Shown: positions 34,532 through 47,055, numbered from the stretch's first letter. The stretch: DNA of 64,000 bases from Ahaetulla prasina (GCF_028640845.1 NC_080539.1:106852554-106916553), one strand, 5' to 3'. Notes: generated from the letters alone by a model not told the origin. Numbers and translations are program-made.

Positions 34532-34535
34532 AATG

Positions 34536-35259
34536 GAAATAGAAACAGAAGATATGGGACTCATGACATTACTGTCCTGAATAATCATTTGATTCAGGCT
34601 GTACTGAACTGGGATTAAAGCAGAATTTCTTATAGACATAACATACACTGTGTTTATTATATTTCTAGTTGTCTCCTAATCAATAAAGATTTATCAATTT
34701 GTGAAGCAAGCCTATCATAAGTTCAGATGAGAATGGTATAAAGACCAAGGAGTTTGCTGCTTGGGGTTGCAGTTTGGATTTACATATTTCATTTTGCTTG
34801 ATAAAAATAACTGTTCAGGTAGTCAAGCAAATGATGTTTTGGGGGAAATATGCAAATGTGATCCATTTGAAAGCTTGGAGCAAGATCAGAAGGGTTGGGT
34901 TTTTTTTTAATGTTTTTATGTCATGTTTTTGTTCTGGTTAGGAGTTTCTATCGCCTTCCTAAAATGATCCCAGGCAAGGCTATAGATTAAATATGATCAA
35001 ATATAATTGCAATGGGCATCTAATAGGTTTGGTGATTTCCTGACATTGGTGAAGAGAAACAAAGCCCATTTAGAGAGAATTCTGCCCTGGCATTGAAAAA
35101 CTGTTGACCTTGTAAAATCTCTGCTCAGGGACTGTGTGTCTAATACAGTTCATTCCACCTTTAATAAGAATTTCTTCCATGCTGCAAATTGAATAAAGCA
35201 GCTTGCGAAATCAAAAGAAGTAACAAGGCACATGCAGTATCAACCTCGTCATTTTATAT
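34536..35259. other. Unassigned interval
   Basis: AT-rich; nothing recognised. Confidence 0.4.
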
Positions 35260-35490
35260 TTATTTATTATTTCCCACTTTTATTATTATTACAAATAACT
35301 CGAGTTAGCAAACACACGCACATACACAATACTTCTTCCTCCTCCTATTTTTCCCACAACAACTCTGAGGTGAATTGGGCTGAAAAAAAGTGACTGACCC
35401 AAAGTTATCCAGCTGGCTTTCATGCCTAAGGGGGAACTTGAACTCACAGTTTTTCGCTTTCTAGTCTTAACAACTAGACCAGACTGTCAT
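35260..35490 (-). mobile_element. Sauria-type tRNA SINE
   Basis: The minus strand has a tRNA-like head (GTCTAGTTGTTAAGACTAG, B-box-like GAGTTCAAGTTCC) and the body ATGAAAGCCAGCTGGATAAC and TTTGGGTCAGTCAC, then an A-rich tail. It is the same body type as 18268-18432 and 53805-54010. Confidence 0.75.
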
Positions 35491-36793
35491 CGTCGTGTCA
35501 TTATCGTTTAATTAAATAATTCAATAATGTTCTGAAAAAGTTATGAGCTGGGTGAATCAGTGCAACTTTTTTCACATATAATTCCCATTGAGCTGAATGG
35601 CATTTGGTCTTAAGTTAATATTCATAACAGGATAGCAGTCTTAGTGTTGTGAAGATTTTACAACAGTAAATAATATCCCAGAATGCATATTTAAATTTGA
35701 TACTTGCTATTTAGTGGGGAAATGTGATATATAGTAGAACATGCTGCCATCTGCTATTTATACAGAAAATCCATCTTTTCTGGCAAGCTGAAAGAATTGA
35801 GTTGTTGTTTTTTGAGGAACTTTTTTATCTACTGTTACAAAAATTGTCAAAAAGGCTTTTAAAAAAGAGTAAAAACTTTTATTACTGCCCTAAATGAAAT
35901 CACCATGTGTTATTTAGATCTGTGACTTATATCAAATTAACCCAATATTTCTAATCTGGTCACAAAGCTGTTACAATATTAATAAATCTGCTAGGAAAAT
36001 CTCTATTACATAAAAAAGCTATTGACAGGCTGTTTCTATTTTCCCTAAGGCTAATAGGAAATTATTAAAGTCACAGTGGCATGTGACTAAAGAACTTGTA
36101 ATTTTTAAATGATTTAAATATAAAAAGGAAAATTCCATGGGCAGCAGATGGTCTGTACTCAAAATATTTCATCACACCCAGCAAATGTTTCTGAAGCTCC
36201 ATGAAAATAAGAAAGCTGTCCAACAAAGTCAGCTTGCCAATATGAGCCGCCTTCAAGTTATACTTCACAGGAACTCTGATAATCTTATCCACATTTTCTA
36301 AAATAGCAAAAATCAGAATCTTTAAACCAAGTACATTTTGAAACTTTCTTTTATCATGAGTAAGTACGGCAGCCTAACCTTCTCCAAGCAAATTGTCTTA
36401 TAACCCCAGTTGACCAGACACAGGATGGAAGAATAACTATAACACGGAAACATGTTTTCATTTTAAAAAAGAATGTGTGGCAGTGGATTTGGCTCAGTAT
36501 CTCACTTAAATCCAATTGTTTGGAAAGAGTGCTGAATTATAATGAAGCAGATTTCTTGAAATCCAAGAGATGCAGTCTCTCTTTTCAGTATTTCTATTGT
36601 TAGGCTTTAAAATTAGAACCTTGTAAGCTAGTTCAAACATTTGGGGCATATTTTATGTATTTGACAACCTTCTCAGTTTAGTTTTCACTATGTTTTTCTT
36701 GTTCCTTTCTTCCAAGGAAATACTTCTTCGTCTAAATTATCAAGTCATGAAAAATGGTATAATTAACTTTTATTTGGCTTAGTCTTGACAGTT
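35491..36793. other. Unassigned interval
   Basis: AT-rich; no defensible exon. The minus frame 36071-36292 has no familiar motif. Confidence 0.4.
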
Positions 36794-36801
36794 ATTTAGA
36801 G

Positions 36802-36903
36802 CAGCGCTCCTCAATCTTGACAACTTCGAGACATGTCTCCTTCCTAACCAGCATAGGAGTTGAAGGCCATACTTCTTTAAATTGCCAGAGTTGAGAAATA
36901 CTG
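36802..36903. mobile_element. Foldback hAT MITE
   Basis: It starts CAGCGCTCCTCAATCTTG and ends GAGTTGAGAAATACTG; flanks ATTTAGAG and TTCTAGAG (8-bp TSD, 6/8). The interior is a degraded palindrome (AGGAGTTGAAGGCCAT). Confidence 0.75.
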
Positions 36904-36977
36904 TTCTAGAGCTACCATCTTTATGTTTCCTGTGAAAACATTTCTACTGATGTTTCTGAGTAATACATTGACTAGAG

Positions 36978-37111
36978 CAGGGGTGTCAAACTCGCGGCCC
37001 ATGGGCTGGATGTGTCATGTGCTGCCATGGCCACCCCCGGTTTAGCGAAGGGGAGAAAAGTCATGATACATCATGTGATGACAATGTGATGCTGTGAGTT
37101 TGACACCCCTG
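36978..37111. mobile_element. hAT MITE (CAGGGGTGTCAAACTC type)
   Basis: Ends CAGGGGTGTCAAACTC and GAGTTTGACACCCCTG are perfect complements; flanks GACTAGAG and GACTACAG (8-bp TSD, 7/8). Same family as 54060-54194. Confidence 0.9.
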
Positions 37112-37750
37112 GACTACAGGTTCCAGAAGTCATGATTTCCCTGTAGAATTGCATAAGAGGAGCTGCCAAACAAGGGCTTTCTTCTGGAAACATTTTTTAG
37201 ATATTGAATAGCCTGGATTTCCCTTTCAGTGGAAATTTATAAAGCTGAAAGCTTTTTAAAAAAATAGTAAAAGCAAAATTTGGCTTGACAAAGAGAGAGA
37301 AAGGAGAAGTTGCTCCTTTGCTGAAAGAACAGAAGGAATTTCTCTCTGAGTCTTTCACTCTCTCTCTGTTTGTGTGTGTGTGTGTGTGTTTGTGTATGTT
37401 TAAGAGAGTGAGTGTTGGCAGGAACATTATAGTTCACTCAGTAATTAGATTTGTGCACATTTAAAGATGTTAACCATTATTAATAGTGGCTGTGTAATGG
37501 AAATTCTGCCAGCAATATGAGTCCCCAGAGTCACCGAAATAGAAATCAAAGTGGGTTTGCCATATGGTTTCATACAAATATAAAAATAACAGGAGGGAAT
37601 ATGTACAGCTCAACACTATCTCATCAAAAATTCAGAGATATGACCTAATTATTCTAATTTCTATTTTTGCTAGGAGGCAAATAAAAATTGGCGTACATTT
37701 CAAATATAAAATATCCATGATGATTTTGCAGCAAACAGAATAGATTAAGC

Positions 37751-37820
37751 CAGTGTTTTTCAACCTTGGCAAGTTGAAGATACGTGGAGTTCAACTCCCA
37801 AAATTCCCCAGCCAAAGAAT
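37751..37820. mobile_element. Half foldback MITE
   Basis: CAGTGTTTTTCAACCTTGGC, then TTCAACTCCCAAAATTCC. Only the left arm is present and no right terminus is found. Confidence 0.6.
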
Positions 37821-39247
37821 CTTCACTTACCTGAAGATGTTGTATGCAGACTTTCTGCAGTAAAACTGATCATTTGCCACTGGACATTGGCTCCTACCAA
37901 ATTGCTTTCGTCCACAAACTCTGAGGTATACTCCCACTGATTTTGTTTAAAAACGTTGATCATAAAATAATTTTTAAAATAATAATCAAATACAAATAGG
38001 GTTGATTCCGGAAATGTATTGCCTTTGCTCAAAACCATGAATTCAGATGAACAGGTTGGAAATCCCAGACTTATGCATACAATATAGCATGGCTGTCAAA
38101 ATAAACTCATATCTACCTAAGAATTTGAAATGTAATTTGATGGAGAAATGAGTTTGACTGCCAAGTTTTTAAAGAGGTAACTGGTTATGTTGGAGGTAAG
38201 AGGACTCAGTGAAGAGATAATATTGTAGATAACAAAATTTGTTTCAATTACATTGTCCTCCATGCAGTAGTGGATCTTGACAGTATGAATATAGACCACA
38301 TACTCAAAAAGAAATTGTCGTATTATCTTATATCATATATCTTGTGAGATATATCAGTTGGGATCTATAGATGTATGTCAATTGACTTGATATTAAAGGG
38401 AATGAAAGAAAAAGCTTGCTCAAACATATAATGGGGAAGAATTGAGGAGGAGGATGCTCTAGGAAGCAAATGAATTGGAAATAGCTTTAAAAATCATTTT
38501 ACACAACTACTCAGATGTAGTGCAAAAGTATCTATTTATTCTCCTACCCTCTCCTACTAATCTCAGTGTTTCCTTATGATTGTCATTAACAAAGTCTTAA
38601 TCAGGCATATTGAATTATTTTTAACACTGGGTGGTATAATCCTTGTGTACCATTTGTTTGAAGCTGGCTGCAAATGAGGATCCCCTAAAGAGAAGCAACA
38701 CTGAATGGTGTATTCTGTTTTAATAGTACCACCTTCTGTTTCTATGGAAACAGCACAACTTGTTTGCAGCTTGCAAGACATGGATTCGGCCCTTATTAAA
38801 ATAGATTGTACATTGTTAAACATAACCTTTAAAATAGAGAGCTGCTTCCTGCTTTAGGATACAATTATTATTCCATATATACGAAACAAAATCTACAAGT
38901 CAGATGTGACCATTATTACTGGTAATGAAAGATTAAGAAGTTATTGTGCAGGCTAATGGTCTACCACAAAGCCACTAAGTTATTTTATCTATTGTCCCAC
39001 TTGGGAGATTCCTGATAATTTAAATGGAAACAAGAGTTTATAAAGAAAGTCACAAAGGGCATCCACATACCCAGAGTCTCACATTTCTAAGTGGATTCTT
39101 CCACATCATTTCACATTTTTTCCTGCAAAATTCTCAGTATTCTCTTTTAGAATTACATAAAGGAAATAAATTTGTTGAACTATTTTTAAGCTTGCTAAAT
39201 AGCAAACATATTTAAATAACTCCTTTCCTGCTATGATACATATACTG

Positions 39248-39249
<2 letters not shown>
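37821..39249. other. Unassigned interval
   Basis: AT-rich; no recognised element or exon. Confidence 0.4.

Positions 39250-39323
<74 letters not shown>
39250..39323. repeat. (TA)n(CA)n microsatellite
   Basis: ATATAT/GTACAT units grade into ~20 CA units. Confidence 0.95.
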
Positions 39324-39327
<4 letters not shown>

Positions 39328-39946
39328 TCCATTTTATAAAGCAAAAATAGAACATCAATTATATGGGAGGGAAAAAAATGGAAAAGGGTGGGGAGGGGAG
39401 GCGATCCACCCAGCAGCTGGCTACTGAACCAATTTAAAATGCTTGAGTTGAACAAGTAAGTTTGAAACTGCTTCTATACACCTTTTACCAATTGGACGTC
39501 TACAGAGAACCTATAGCAAAAATATTGTTACAGAGATGGTTCTTTCTTTTCTGTTGACACATTATATAATAGGAATACTTGAAAAAGAGCCTCCTCTGAG
39601 GCTTGCCAGCATAAAGAGAACTAGTTTTGGAGATAGTTATGTCTTTGGCCTGTGAGGATATAGGCAACCAGCACAAGTCTTTTAGTTTTGGAATAAACTG
39701 ATGGTCCCAATTATGGTCAAAGCGACTACATTCAACAGAAGCGGAAATGTCACTTTGTCTTCAAGGGTAAACGCATCAACATAACTGGTGGATAGCTCTC
39801 GTTTCATTGTCTCTGCTAGGAAGTTTAGTTTATTATACTGAATAGATTGAAGCCAAGAATCAGCCTTCCACTGATATGATACAGAAAAACAGAGAAGCCA
39901 TCACAAAAGAATATTAGCAACGGTTAGCAATGATGCAAACATCATT
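39324..39946. other. Unassigned interval
   Basis: Nothing recognised. Confidence 0.4.
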
Positions 39947-40340
39947 TCTAACGATTAATGCGCAGAGCTCTTGTGTTTATTTCTCCTGCCCACTCTAAAA
40001 TGCTAAAAATAAATCTATTTGGGTAAAGAAATAAAAATAATATCTGCTGATTGTTTTGACAATGGCTGTAGTGTAGAGTCCTACCTTAGTAGGATGTATA
40101 CTTCCCCATCATATGGGTTAGACTACCATCTTCATAATTACCAACCGGAATTGTGTCTCAGTTTCCCATGTTCCTTTCCTTCTTATCCATTAGGGCTCAC
40201 ATTTTAGTTTGGAATAATATGGAATAAAATGGAATAGAAATTAATTTGCTTTCTTTACCCAAATAGATTTATTTTTAGCATTTTACACAGAGTGGGCAGG
40301 AGAAATAAACACAAGAGCTTTGAGCATTAATTGTTAGATT
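39947..40340. repeat. Long imperfect inverted repeat of unknown origin
   Basis: The left arm 39947-40031 (CAGAGCTCTTGTGTTTATTT, CTCCTGCCCACTCT, TAAATCTATTTGGGTAAAG) is the reverse complement of the right arm 40250-40340, apart from a 4-bp indel (GTGT) and a few substitutions. The loop is ~218 bp and unrelated. No flanking TSD of a recognised length could be confirmed. Confidence 0.85.
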
Positions 40341-41567
40341 AATGCATTTGCGTTTGATATACAGCAATAAGTAGTAGTCTATTGTGGTGGCTTCTCTGCT
40401 TTTCTGTAATAAAACTCCTGGATTCTTGTATGACTGTTTAATTGATTCTAGTATAGCCTGTCAGGCAGAAGTTTGACATGACTGGACTTGTTATATCTGA
40501 ACATTGAGCTCTGGTAACATGTGGTGATAAGACAGGCAGGGCTTCTCCTTGTGCACAAACATTTCCATAATGCAATAGAAAAGTTTCATGGATTCAATAT
40601 GGATACATATTGCCACATCTCTATATATGTGCTCTAAGATTACATTTCTTAGCAAAATGAACTTGATCGGTCATTTCTCTCATTGTAACACTTGCTAACA
40701 AGAAGGTGGCTTGTCAAATGATATTTCCTTTAGCAATTCACTCTCATTTTCTCCAAGACTGTGGCTTCATCTGACAGCATTTATTTTACAGGCACCTTGG
40801 TTCCTGTTGAGATGATGCAGCTGAACTTCATGGGTTAGCAGTTTATGCAGAAAACAAAGAACAGCCACAAATGATGTTTTGAAGACATTGTTTTCCCTGA
40901 TTACATACACAGAGATGTTCTGTTCTATTTTGTACCCGGTGAGATAGAAAATAAAATAATAGTGATCATACAGGCCTTTTCAATCTGAAATTCATCCATC
41001 TTTCACTAATGCTTGACTTTGCTTGTAAATAAAGAAATAAAGCATCTTCTGTAAAGGCAAAGACATTGTTTGAAATCCTTTTTTTTTTTTTTAAATCATC
41101 TCACAAAGGAGAATTTTCTTCTTCTTTCTTTTTACTGGTGTATGTCTGATTCATCTGATTACCTCTTTCTTTCTCCCCCCACCACTCCCCTCTCCATTTC
41201 TCCTGATCCTGTTAAAAGTTCATTGTGCAAGGAACAAGTTAAATGGTGGTGCCCTTAAATTGGTCATTGTACGCCCACAGTCGGAAGCCACAGAAAATGT
41301 GTTCACACGTGGCTTGTTTGCCTTTCAGATGTAAATTCTTCAACTGGGCTTTTATGCGATTGAAGCCTTTCAGCAAGAAAAGGCTTTTGAGTTTTTGCAA
41401 TGTCAAATGGATCAGCTTCATCTCTGTCACTCTTGTTCAAGGTATTTTTGGTGTTTTTTTTTTTGGTGATAGGGCCAGGCTTTACATACATCTGTTTAGC
41501 CAGGCTTCCTTTTCATTTAGCGCAACAGAAAGGAGGGGATCCTTCCATAATATGTATGCAAAACTTC
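40341..41567. other. Unassigned interval
   Basis: AT-rich; nothing recognised. Confidence 0.4.
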
Positions 41568-41575
41568 ATTTAAGT

Positions 41576-41695
41576 CAGAGGTTTCCAAACTTGGCAATTT
41601 TAAGACTTGTGGACTTCAACTCCCAGAATTCTCCAGTCAGCATTCCTCAGTTAAAGTCCACAAGTCTTAGAAGTTGTCAGGTTTGGAGACCCCGG
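41576..41695. mobile_element. Foldback hAT MITE with perfect TSD
   Basis: It starts CAGAGGTTTCCAAACTTGGC and ends GGTTTGGAGACCCCGG; perfect 8-bp TSD ATTTAAGT on both sides. The interior TCAACTCCCAGAATTC is typical of the palindromic family. Length 120 bp. Confidence 0.9.
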
Positions 41696-41703
41696 ATTTA
41701 AGT

Positions 41704-44700
41704 TAATAAGAATGTCTAACTGTACCCAAACAACACACTGTTCATGTAGATTTTGAGTTTTTTTAGATTTACTAAAGAATATATGCCTGGTACACATTGA
41801 ACCACAGAAAGAGTGGAGGAATGCTCTGAGTACGTGCAATAGACAACTTAACTTTGCAAAAGACAACTTAACTCAACTTAAACTTGACTTTGAAGTTTAA
41901 CTAACTTGAAGTTTAACTAACTAAATCTCTCCTGGCTTTTAGCAAAAGGGTCTCAATATTCTCAATAATAATGAAAATCTTTTGCTTTCATTCTTCATCT
42001 TGTATTTTGAGGCTTCATTTATCATTTTTAGGGTGGTTTCACAAGTACTGTATTTTAATGGATATTGATATCTTTTAATCCACTCTGGAAATCTGGTATA
42101 GGATTCAGATGGAATAAAATAAGTTGGAAAAAACAGAATAGAAAATTTTCATTCAATTAATCTAGACAATCAGAGATTAAATAAATACTTGAGATTTTTG
42201 TCCTTTTACACTTCCAGTAGTATTTAACAGGCTACAGTACTTATATTAATGTTACAGTACTAGACATTGTAGGCTGCTCTGCTGGGTTGCAAACTATCTA
42301 TGCACAGCTGTTTCAAGTGATAAAGATATCCAGTGCAGTTTAGAATGTCTCTCTTGGATGGACAACTGGTAATGTAATACTGAATCATAATTTGCAGGAG
42401 TTCCAGTTAGTAGCTCAGTGACATCTGAAGATCTTTGAAGTAAATAATGAAATATCATAGTACTCATCCATTTAGCCTGCTTCCTACAGTGCATTGTCGT
42501 TGCTGAGGAAGCTAAAAATGAAGATGATCCAAGGTGTTCTGAGGCACACGTCAGTATTTTTCCAGCTGTTGTGTCAATACCTCCCATCTGAACAATCTAT
42601 GGCACCTGGAGAAGAAGGATCTTCCAAAGGTCAGTGAGTGCCTAATGGGCCAAGCAGATCTTCTCTATGGGACTCCCTTCTCTTTTTTGGCTGCCAGGGT
42701 CTGCAACTCTGTCGCTCTCTGTGCAATGGTTACCAGAGAGACTGGCTATCTCTCTTGGGAAGCTATCTTGGTGGGTTTTTTTGGAGGGGGGAGATGAACA
42801 AAAGAAGCTTCCTGTTCTAGTTGACCTTGTTGTCCTAAGCTTTTCTGTGTCCCCCTATATTTTGACCCCCAGGTTTCTCATCAGTTTCATCTCCTGGTTA
42901 TTCTTTTATTTGACTTTTAGATTTGACCCACAGGTTCTGGCACAGCTTTCAATACTGGTTGTTAGCTCATCTCAAACTACTTCCTATAATTAATTCTAAC
43001 ATAGTTACAGTATAATCTTACTGACATTACAGTTGATTGCCTTGCCAATTGCAGTGGGGTGTAAAAAGTATACTGAGCCCACAAATATTTTCTCTCCTGC
43101 ATAAGAAAATAATTTATAAATAACTAGCTGAGGATTTCACCTAAAACAGCAATTCAAAATGAATGTGTGGATTTCAGGAAATCATGCAGACTCTGAGCAA
43201 AGTACGTAAGATCTTTGTAAAATCTATGAATAAATCCCAGAGGATTGTACTCCATTATTTGTAGAACAAATATGCTCTAGTAAGTGATATACTCAGTCCC
43301 TGGAGAAAACGTTTACATGGAAATACAATTAATAGAATTGAAGCAACATTCTGAAAGAGAATTTTAAATCTTACACTAATATTCCACTAAGTATGTAAAT
43401 GTGTGATTGGAGTACCTGACTCAAAACAGCAACTAGGAATTAAAAGAATACTTTCCTTCTAGCAAAAGCTTTCTGGAACAAAGTTTCAGGGCAAACAATT
43501 TCAGAAATAAATGTCGCTTTTGTTAAATATAGGATATATCAAATTTTGAGCCATGACAAGCAACCAGCAGGCTAAACTGTGTGTAATTTGAAAATGATTT
43601 TAAGAAAAAAAATCAATGCTTCATTACAAAATAGAATTGTTCCAGATACCTTGATACATGTAAGTCTACTCTTTTTTTTAAGCTACATGGAGCCAAAGAG
43701 TTCCACCAGTTCAAACACTATTAATAATATGTGTGGATGTTGAAGCTAGGGAGATGGGAACTGAGTCTGGGTTTAGAAAAGACTATTCTATAAACATAAA
43801 TCTGGTCAAACCAACAGGTTGTATGAGAAAATGGACCGCAACCATCCTGCTTATACAAGGCAAGTGAAAAGGCTTAGGAGCTGAAATATAGGGTAGTTTG
43901 TGTGTATTTGTGTATATGTATGGAGGGATAGAAGCTGCTCGAATCTTGCATAGTTTCCTATTCAGGTTGAGACTCAGCCCCTATTTCTTTAAGCTATTAA
44001 TTTTTATTAAGAATTAATTTTCCAGTCTGGGTTTTCCTAACTTGGTTTGTGTCTTTCTAAATTTTATCCAAAACTAGAGGAATCTGTTCCTCAAATCTTT
44101 GCAATGAATTAGATTTCCTCCCTCTTTACTTTTTAAACAATATTTAGAAGGATTTAAATTTATTAAATTGGACTGGTAAAAGTTTAGATAGAAATGAGTA
44201 AATTATAAAAAATCAAATTGCTGTTAATACAGCTTGTCATAATTTTCTAGAACAAAAATTAAAAGTCAATTAATTGTAATTGTTGCATATTAGTACTTAA
44301 CTGATATTTGGGAATGCAATGCTCTTTTTAATTTCTCTTACCTGAAATTCACTTGGGTATAATATTATTTAATTTCTTTCCTAATGATTTATTCTATATA
44401 ATGCATTCGCCTTTCCTATCTTGAAAGCACATGCTGTTTATCCCGTTTAAAATTTTAAATAATATTTTCAAAATGTTTGGTGAGAACTGATTACATATCT
44501 AACTCAGTGGAGCAGATGGGAAACTTCATTTTAATTTACTGCTAGAAAATGAAACTGGGAAGCTGTTCATGAAGCAACATATAAGAGACCCTGTAGAATC
44601 ATTAAATGCAAAAGAAAAGACTGTAATCATTAGATACTGGAAAAATAAATAAAGTTGTGCATTATTTAAGTCAGTGTTGCTATGAAGTTGGAAATAAACA

Positions 44701-44850
44701 AATCAGGTTATTAGTGACCTGTTTTAAAATTATGGCTGCAGTTTTGCTTTAAGAAAGATTTTACTGGCTGAAGATAGTCATGACTACAGACACGTGTTGT
44801 ACATTATAATTATCAAATATGCTATATTAGCACTTGGTACCTTTATGAGA
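41704..44850. other. Largest unassigned interval
   Basis: About 3.1 kb of AT-rich sequence. Only a short degenerate tandem of AGACAACTTAACT / AAGTTTAACTAACT (41840-41925) is visible. Open frames at 42294-42993 lack recognisable domains. Confidence 0.4.
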
Positions 44851-44852
44851 TT

Positions 44853-45246
44853 AAAAATCAGGTTAATAATATGTGCTCGCTTCGGCAGCACATATACTAA
44901 AATTGGAATGATACAGAGAAGATTAGCATGGCCACTGCGCAAGGATGACACGCAAATTCGTGGAGCGTTCCATATTTTTAAGAGATATCAGATTGTCTTT
45001 GAATGATTAGGATGTATTATTTTTGATTGCATTGGGGGAGGTTAGGATTTGATGAGAAATGTAGGAGTATAACTGAGTTAGGAGGGAAATTTTTTTAGTA
45101 TATGCTTGTTTTATTTTTAACTATACCTTGTGTTTGTTCTGGGAAGTCAGGGAGGGGGGAGGGGGGTAGAGGGGGAAAGGGGGGAATGGAGGGGGAAAAG
45201 TTTTTTTTGTAAAAACTTTTTCAATTAAAAAAAATCAGGTTAATAA
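44853..45246 (+). mobile_element. U6/LINE chimeric retro-insertion
   Basis: The insertion joins a full-length U6 RNA copy (44873-44979) to a 3' LINE segment (44980-~45226). That segment ends in a G-rich polypurine tract, TTTTTTTTGTAAAAACTTTT and a short A-tail. The whole insertion is flanked by a perfect 17-bp TSD, AAAAATCAGGTTAATAA, at 44853-44869 and 45230-45246. The left TSD follows TT, giving TT/AAAA, the L1 endonuclease target. Structure and target match L1-type template switching; that the 3' half is L1 is inferred from the G-rich 3' UTR and target site. Confidence 0.85.
44873..44979 (+). ncRNA. RNU6: U6 spliceosomal snRNA, retropseudogene (full length, 107 nt)
   Basis: U6 is the catalytic RNA of the spliceosome. 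The copy spans the whole vertebrate U6: the 5' stem-loop GTGCTCGCTTCGGCAGCAC, the ACAGAGA box and AGC triad intact, and the 3' end CGTTCCATATTTTT. Three substitutions against canonical vertebrate U6 are visible: C37T, C62A and A91G. A functional U6 gene would carry a proximal sequence element and a TATA box upstream. Here the upstream sequence is the 17-bp TSD plus three bases, so the copy is promoterless. The terminal T-run is followed directly by LINE sequence. Confidence 0.9.
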
Positions 45247-45409
45247 ATGTTGGTCTAAACAGTGTTATGCAACAAAAAGAAAATGTGTTTTGTTTCAGTT
45301 GTGGAATAAAATAGTTCTATTTGGAAATTCCATTGGACTAGTCTGTGTTAATTATATTTTGACAGTATAAAACTCAAACCATATTTATTGTTCCATGTTC
45401 TGACAGAGC

Positions 45410-45700
45410 AAAATTCAAGAGAAGGGGGTCAACCTATTTTCCAAAGCACCTGAAGGAATAATGGATGGAAACTGATCAAGGAGAGATTCAACCTAGAAAT
45501 AAGGAGAAATTTTCTGACAGTGAGAACAATCAATCAATGGAACAGCTTGCCTTCAGAAGTTATAGGAGCTTCAGAAGTTCTGGAAGCTTTTAAGAAGAGA
45601 CTGGACTGCCATCTGTCAGAAATGATATAGGCTCTCCTGCTGGGTGGGGGGTTGGATTAGATGACCTACAAGGTTCCTTCCAACTCTTGCTATTCTGTTC
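45410..45700 (+). mobile_element. CR1 LINE 3' end
   Basis: The CR1 C-terminal remnant (AACCTAGAAATAAGGAGAAA, CAATGGAACAGCTTGCC, GAAGAGACTGGACTGCCATC) is followed by a 3' UTR with TTCCTTCCAACTCTTGCTATT. It is 5'-truncated with stops. Confidence 0.85.
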
Positions 45701-45884
45701 TGTTAGGTGATCTGGCCTATAGAACAACAGGAACTGAGAATAAGTCACTGGATGCCTTGTTTTTACCCCATTGCCTTCAGGATTACAAATTGTAGCCCAT
45801 GCTCACTGCCACCAGCTAGCAAATATCAGAAAAATAACGTAACAGATTATTTTGGAATAATAAGCCATGGTTAGAATACAGTAC

Positions 45885-46072
45885 AAGGTTGACTCAGCCT
45901 TCCATCCTTTATAAGGTAGGTAAAATGAGGACCCAGATTGTTGGGGGGGCAATAAGTTGACTTTGTAAATATACAAATAGAATGAGACTATTGCCTCACA
46001 CACTGTAAGCTGCCCTGAGTCTTCGGAGAAGGGCGGGATATAAATGTAAATAAATAAATAAATAAATAAATA
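45885..46072 (+). mobile_element. SINE with L2-type tail, 5'-truncated
   Basis: The SINE body (GACTCAGCCTTCCATCC, AAAATGAGGACCCAGATTG) leads into the tail CTGAGTCTTCGGAGAAGGGC, GGGATATAAATG, (TAAA)n. The tail is the same as the 3' end of the L2 at 14074-15053, implying mobilisation by L2 machinery. Confidence 0.8.
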
Positions 46073-46280
46073 AATACTGCAAGCTATTTCTGCTGACTGC
46101 TGGCTGACTGCATTTCAGCAATTCAATTCTCACAGGCTCAAGTTTGATTCAGCCTTCCATCCTTCCAAGGTCAGTAAAATGAGGACACAGATTGGGGACA
46201 CTATGCTGACTCTGTAAACCACTCAGAGAGGGCTGTAAAGCACTGTAAAGCACTATATAAGTCTAAGTACTTTTGATTTG
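46073..46280 (+). mobile_element. SINE with alternative tail, nested against the previous SINE
   Basis: It begins TACTGCAAGCTATTTCTGC (head partly lost) and has the B-box region AATTCAATTCTCAC and the same body. The tail is CAGAGAGGGCTGTAAAGCAC, TATATAAGTCTAAG, as at 9956-10201, not the L2-type tail. Confidence 0.8.
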
Positions 46281-46779
46281 AATCCATTAAAACATCCTAT
46301 AAAAATATGGAAGCAATGCACTGTTTCCTATCCAAGCATCCAGAGATATTTTTTTTAATTGAGAGGATAGTAAGTAAAAAGATTGTGGACTGGCTTTGAT
46401 GATATTTTTAAAGGACATATTAATTTCTGTGTTTCTTTCAAGAACCCAGAGAGCAGGTCACCTAAATTTAGTCCCAGTCAGTGCACTTAAATCAGCTTTC
46501 TTTTTAAAATGTTCTTTTAAAACACCACTTTAATCTGTGACTCCCTTGCACTTTCAGCCACCAGTTCAAGTATTTCAGGGCAGGTTGACCATCATCTGCA
46601 GTCAATGTGTTTATTTTATTTGCTGTTTTAGTCTATATAGTCACTTGCTTGCCATACAACTCAGGGTAGCTAACAAGGAAATGCATATTAAAATAATGCA
46701 TATTAAACCAAAGTATAAAAATAGATCATGTTGAAGATAGTGCATACATTGGAACAAAAAAGGTTCATATTGTCGCCAG
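46281..46779. other. Unassigned interval
   Basis: Nothing recognised. Confidence 0.4.
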
Positions 46780-47055
46780 AAAAACAACCAATCTTAAAAG
46801 CTTTTTGAATGACAGGCAATGTTGGATCTTAGGAGGAATGATGTTCCGAAGGTTGGTGAGGTGATAGACAAACACAACTCCAGTCTCAAAAGATGACACT
46901 GCTTGAATAATGGGGCTTTGGACTTTTCAACCCTGTAAGTTATTAAATGGGCAGAGGAAGTTAGAGACAAATGGTTCTGCAAATAGCCAGGCCTGTGAAG
47001 GGCTTTGTAGGGAACCATCAGCAGTTTGAATTGCACCCACAAGCTTGATGAGAAA

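Noticed and set aside
44873..44979. Functional U6 gene
   Set aside because: The sequence is nearly intact, but no snRNA promoter precedes it and it sits inside a retro-insertion with a 17-bp TSD.
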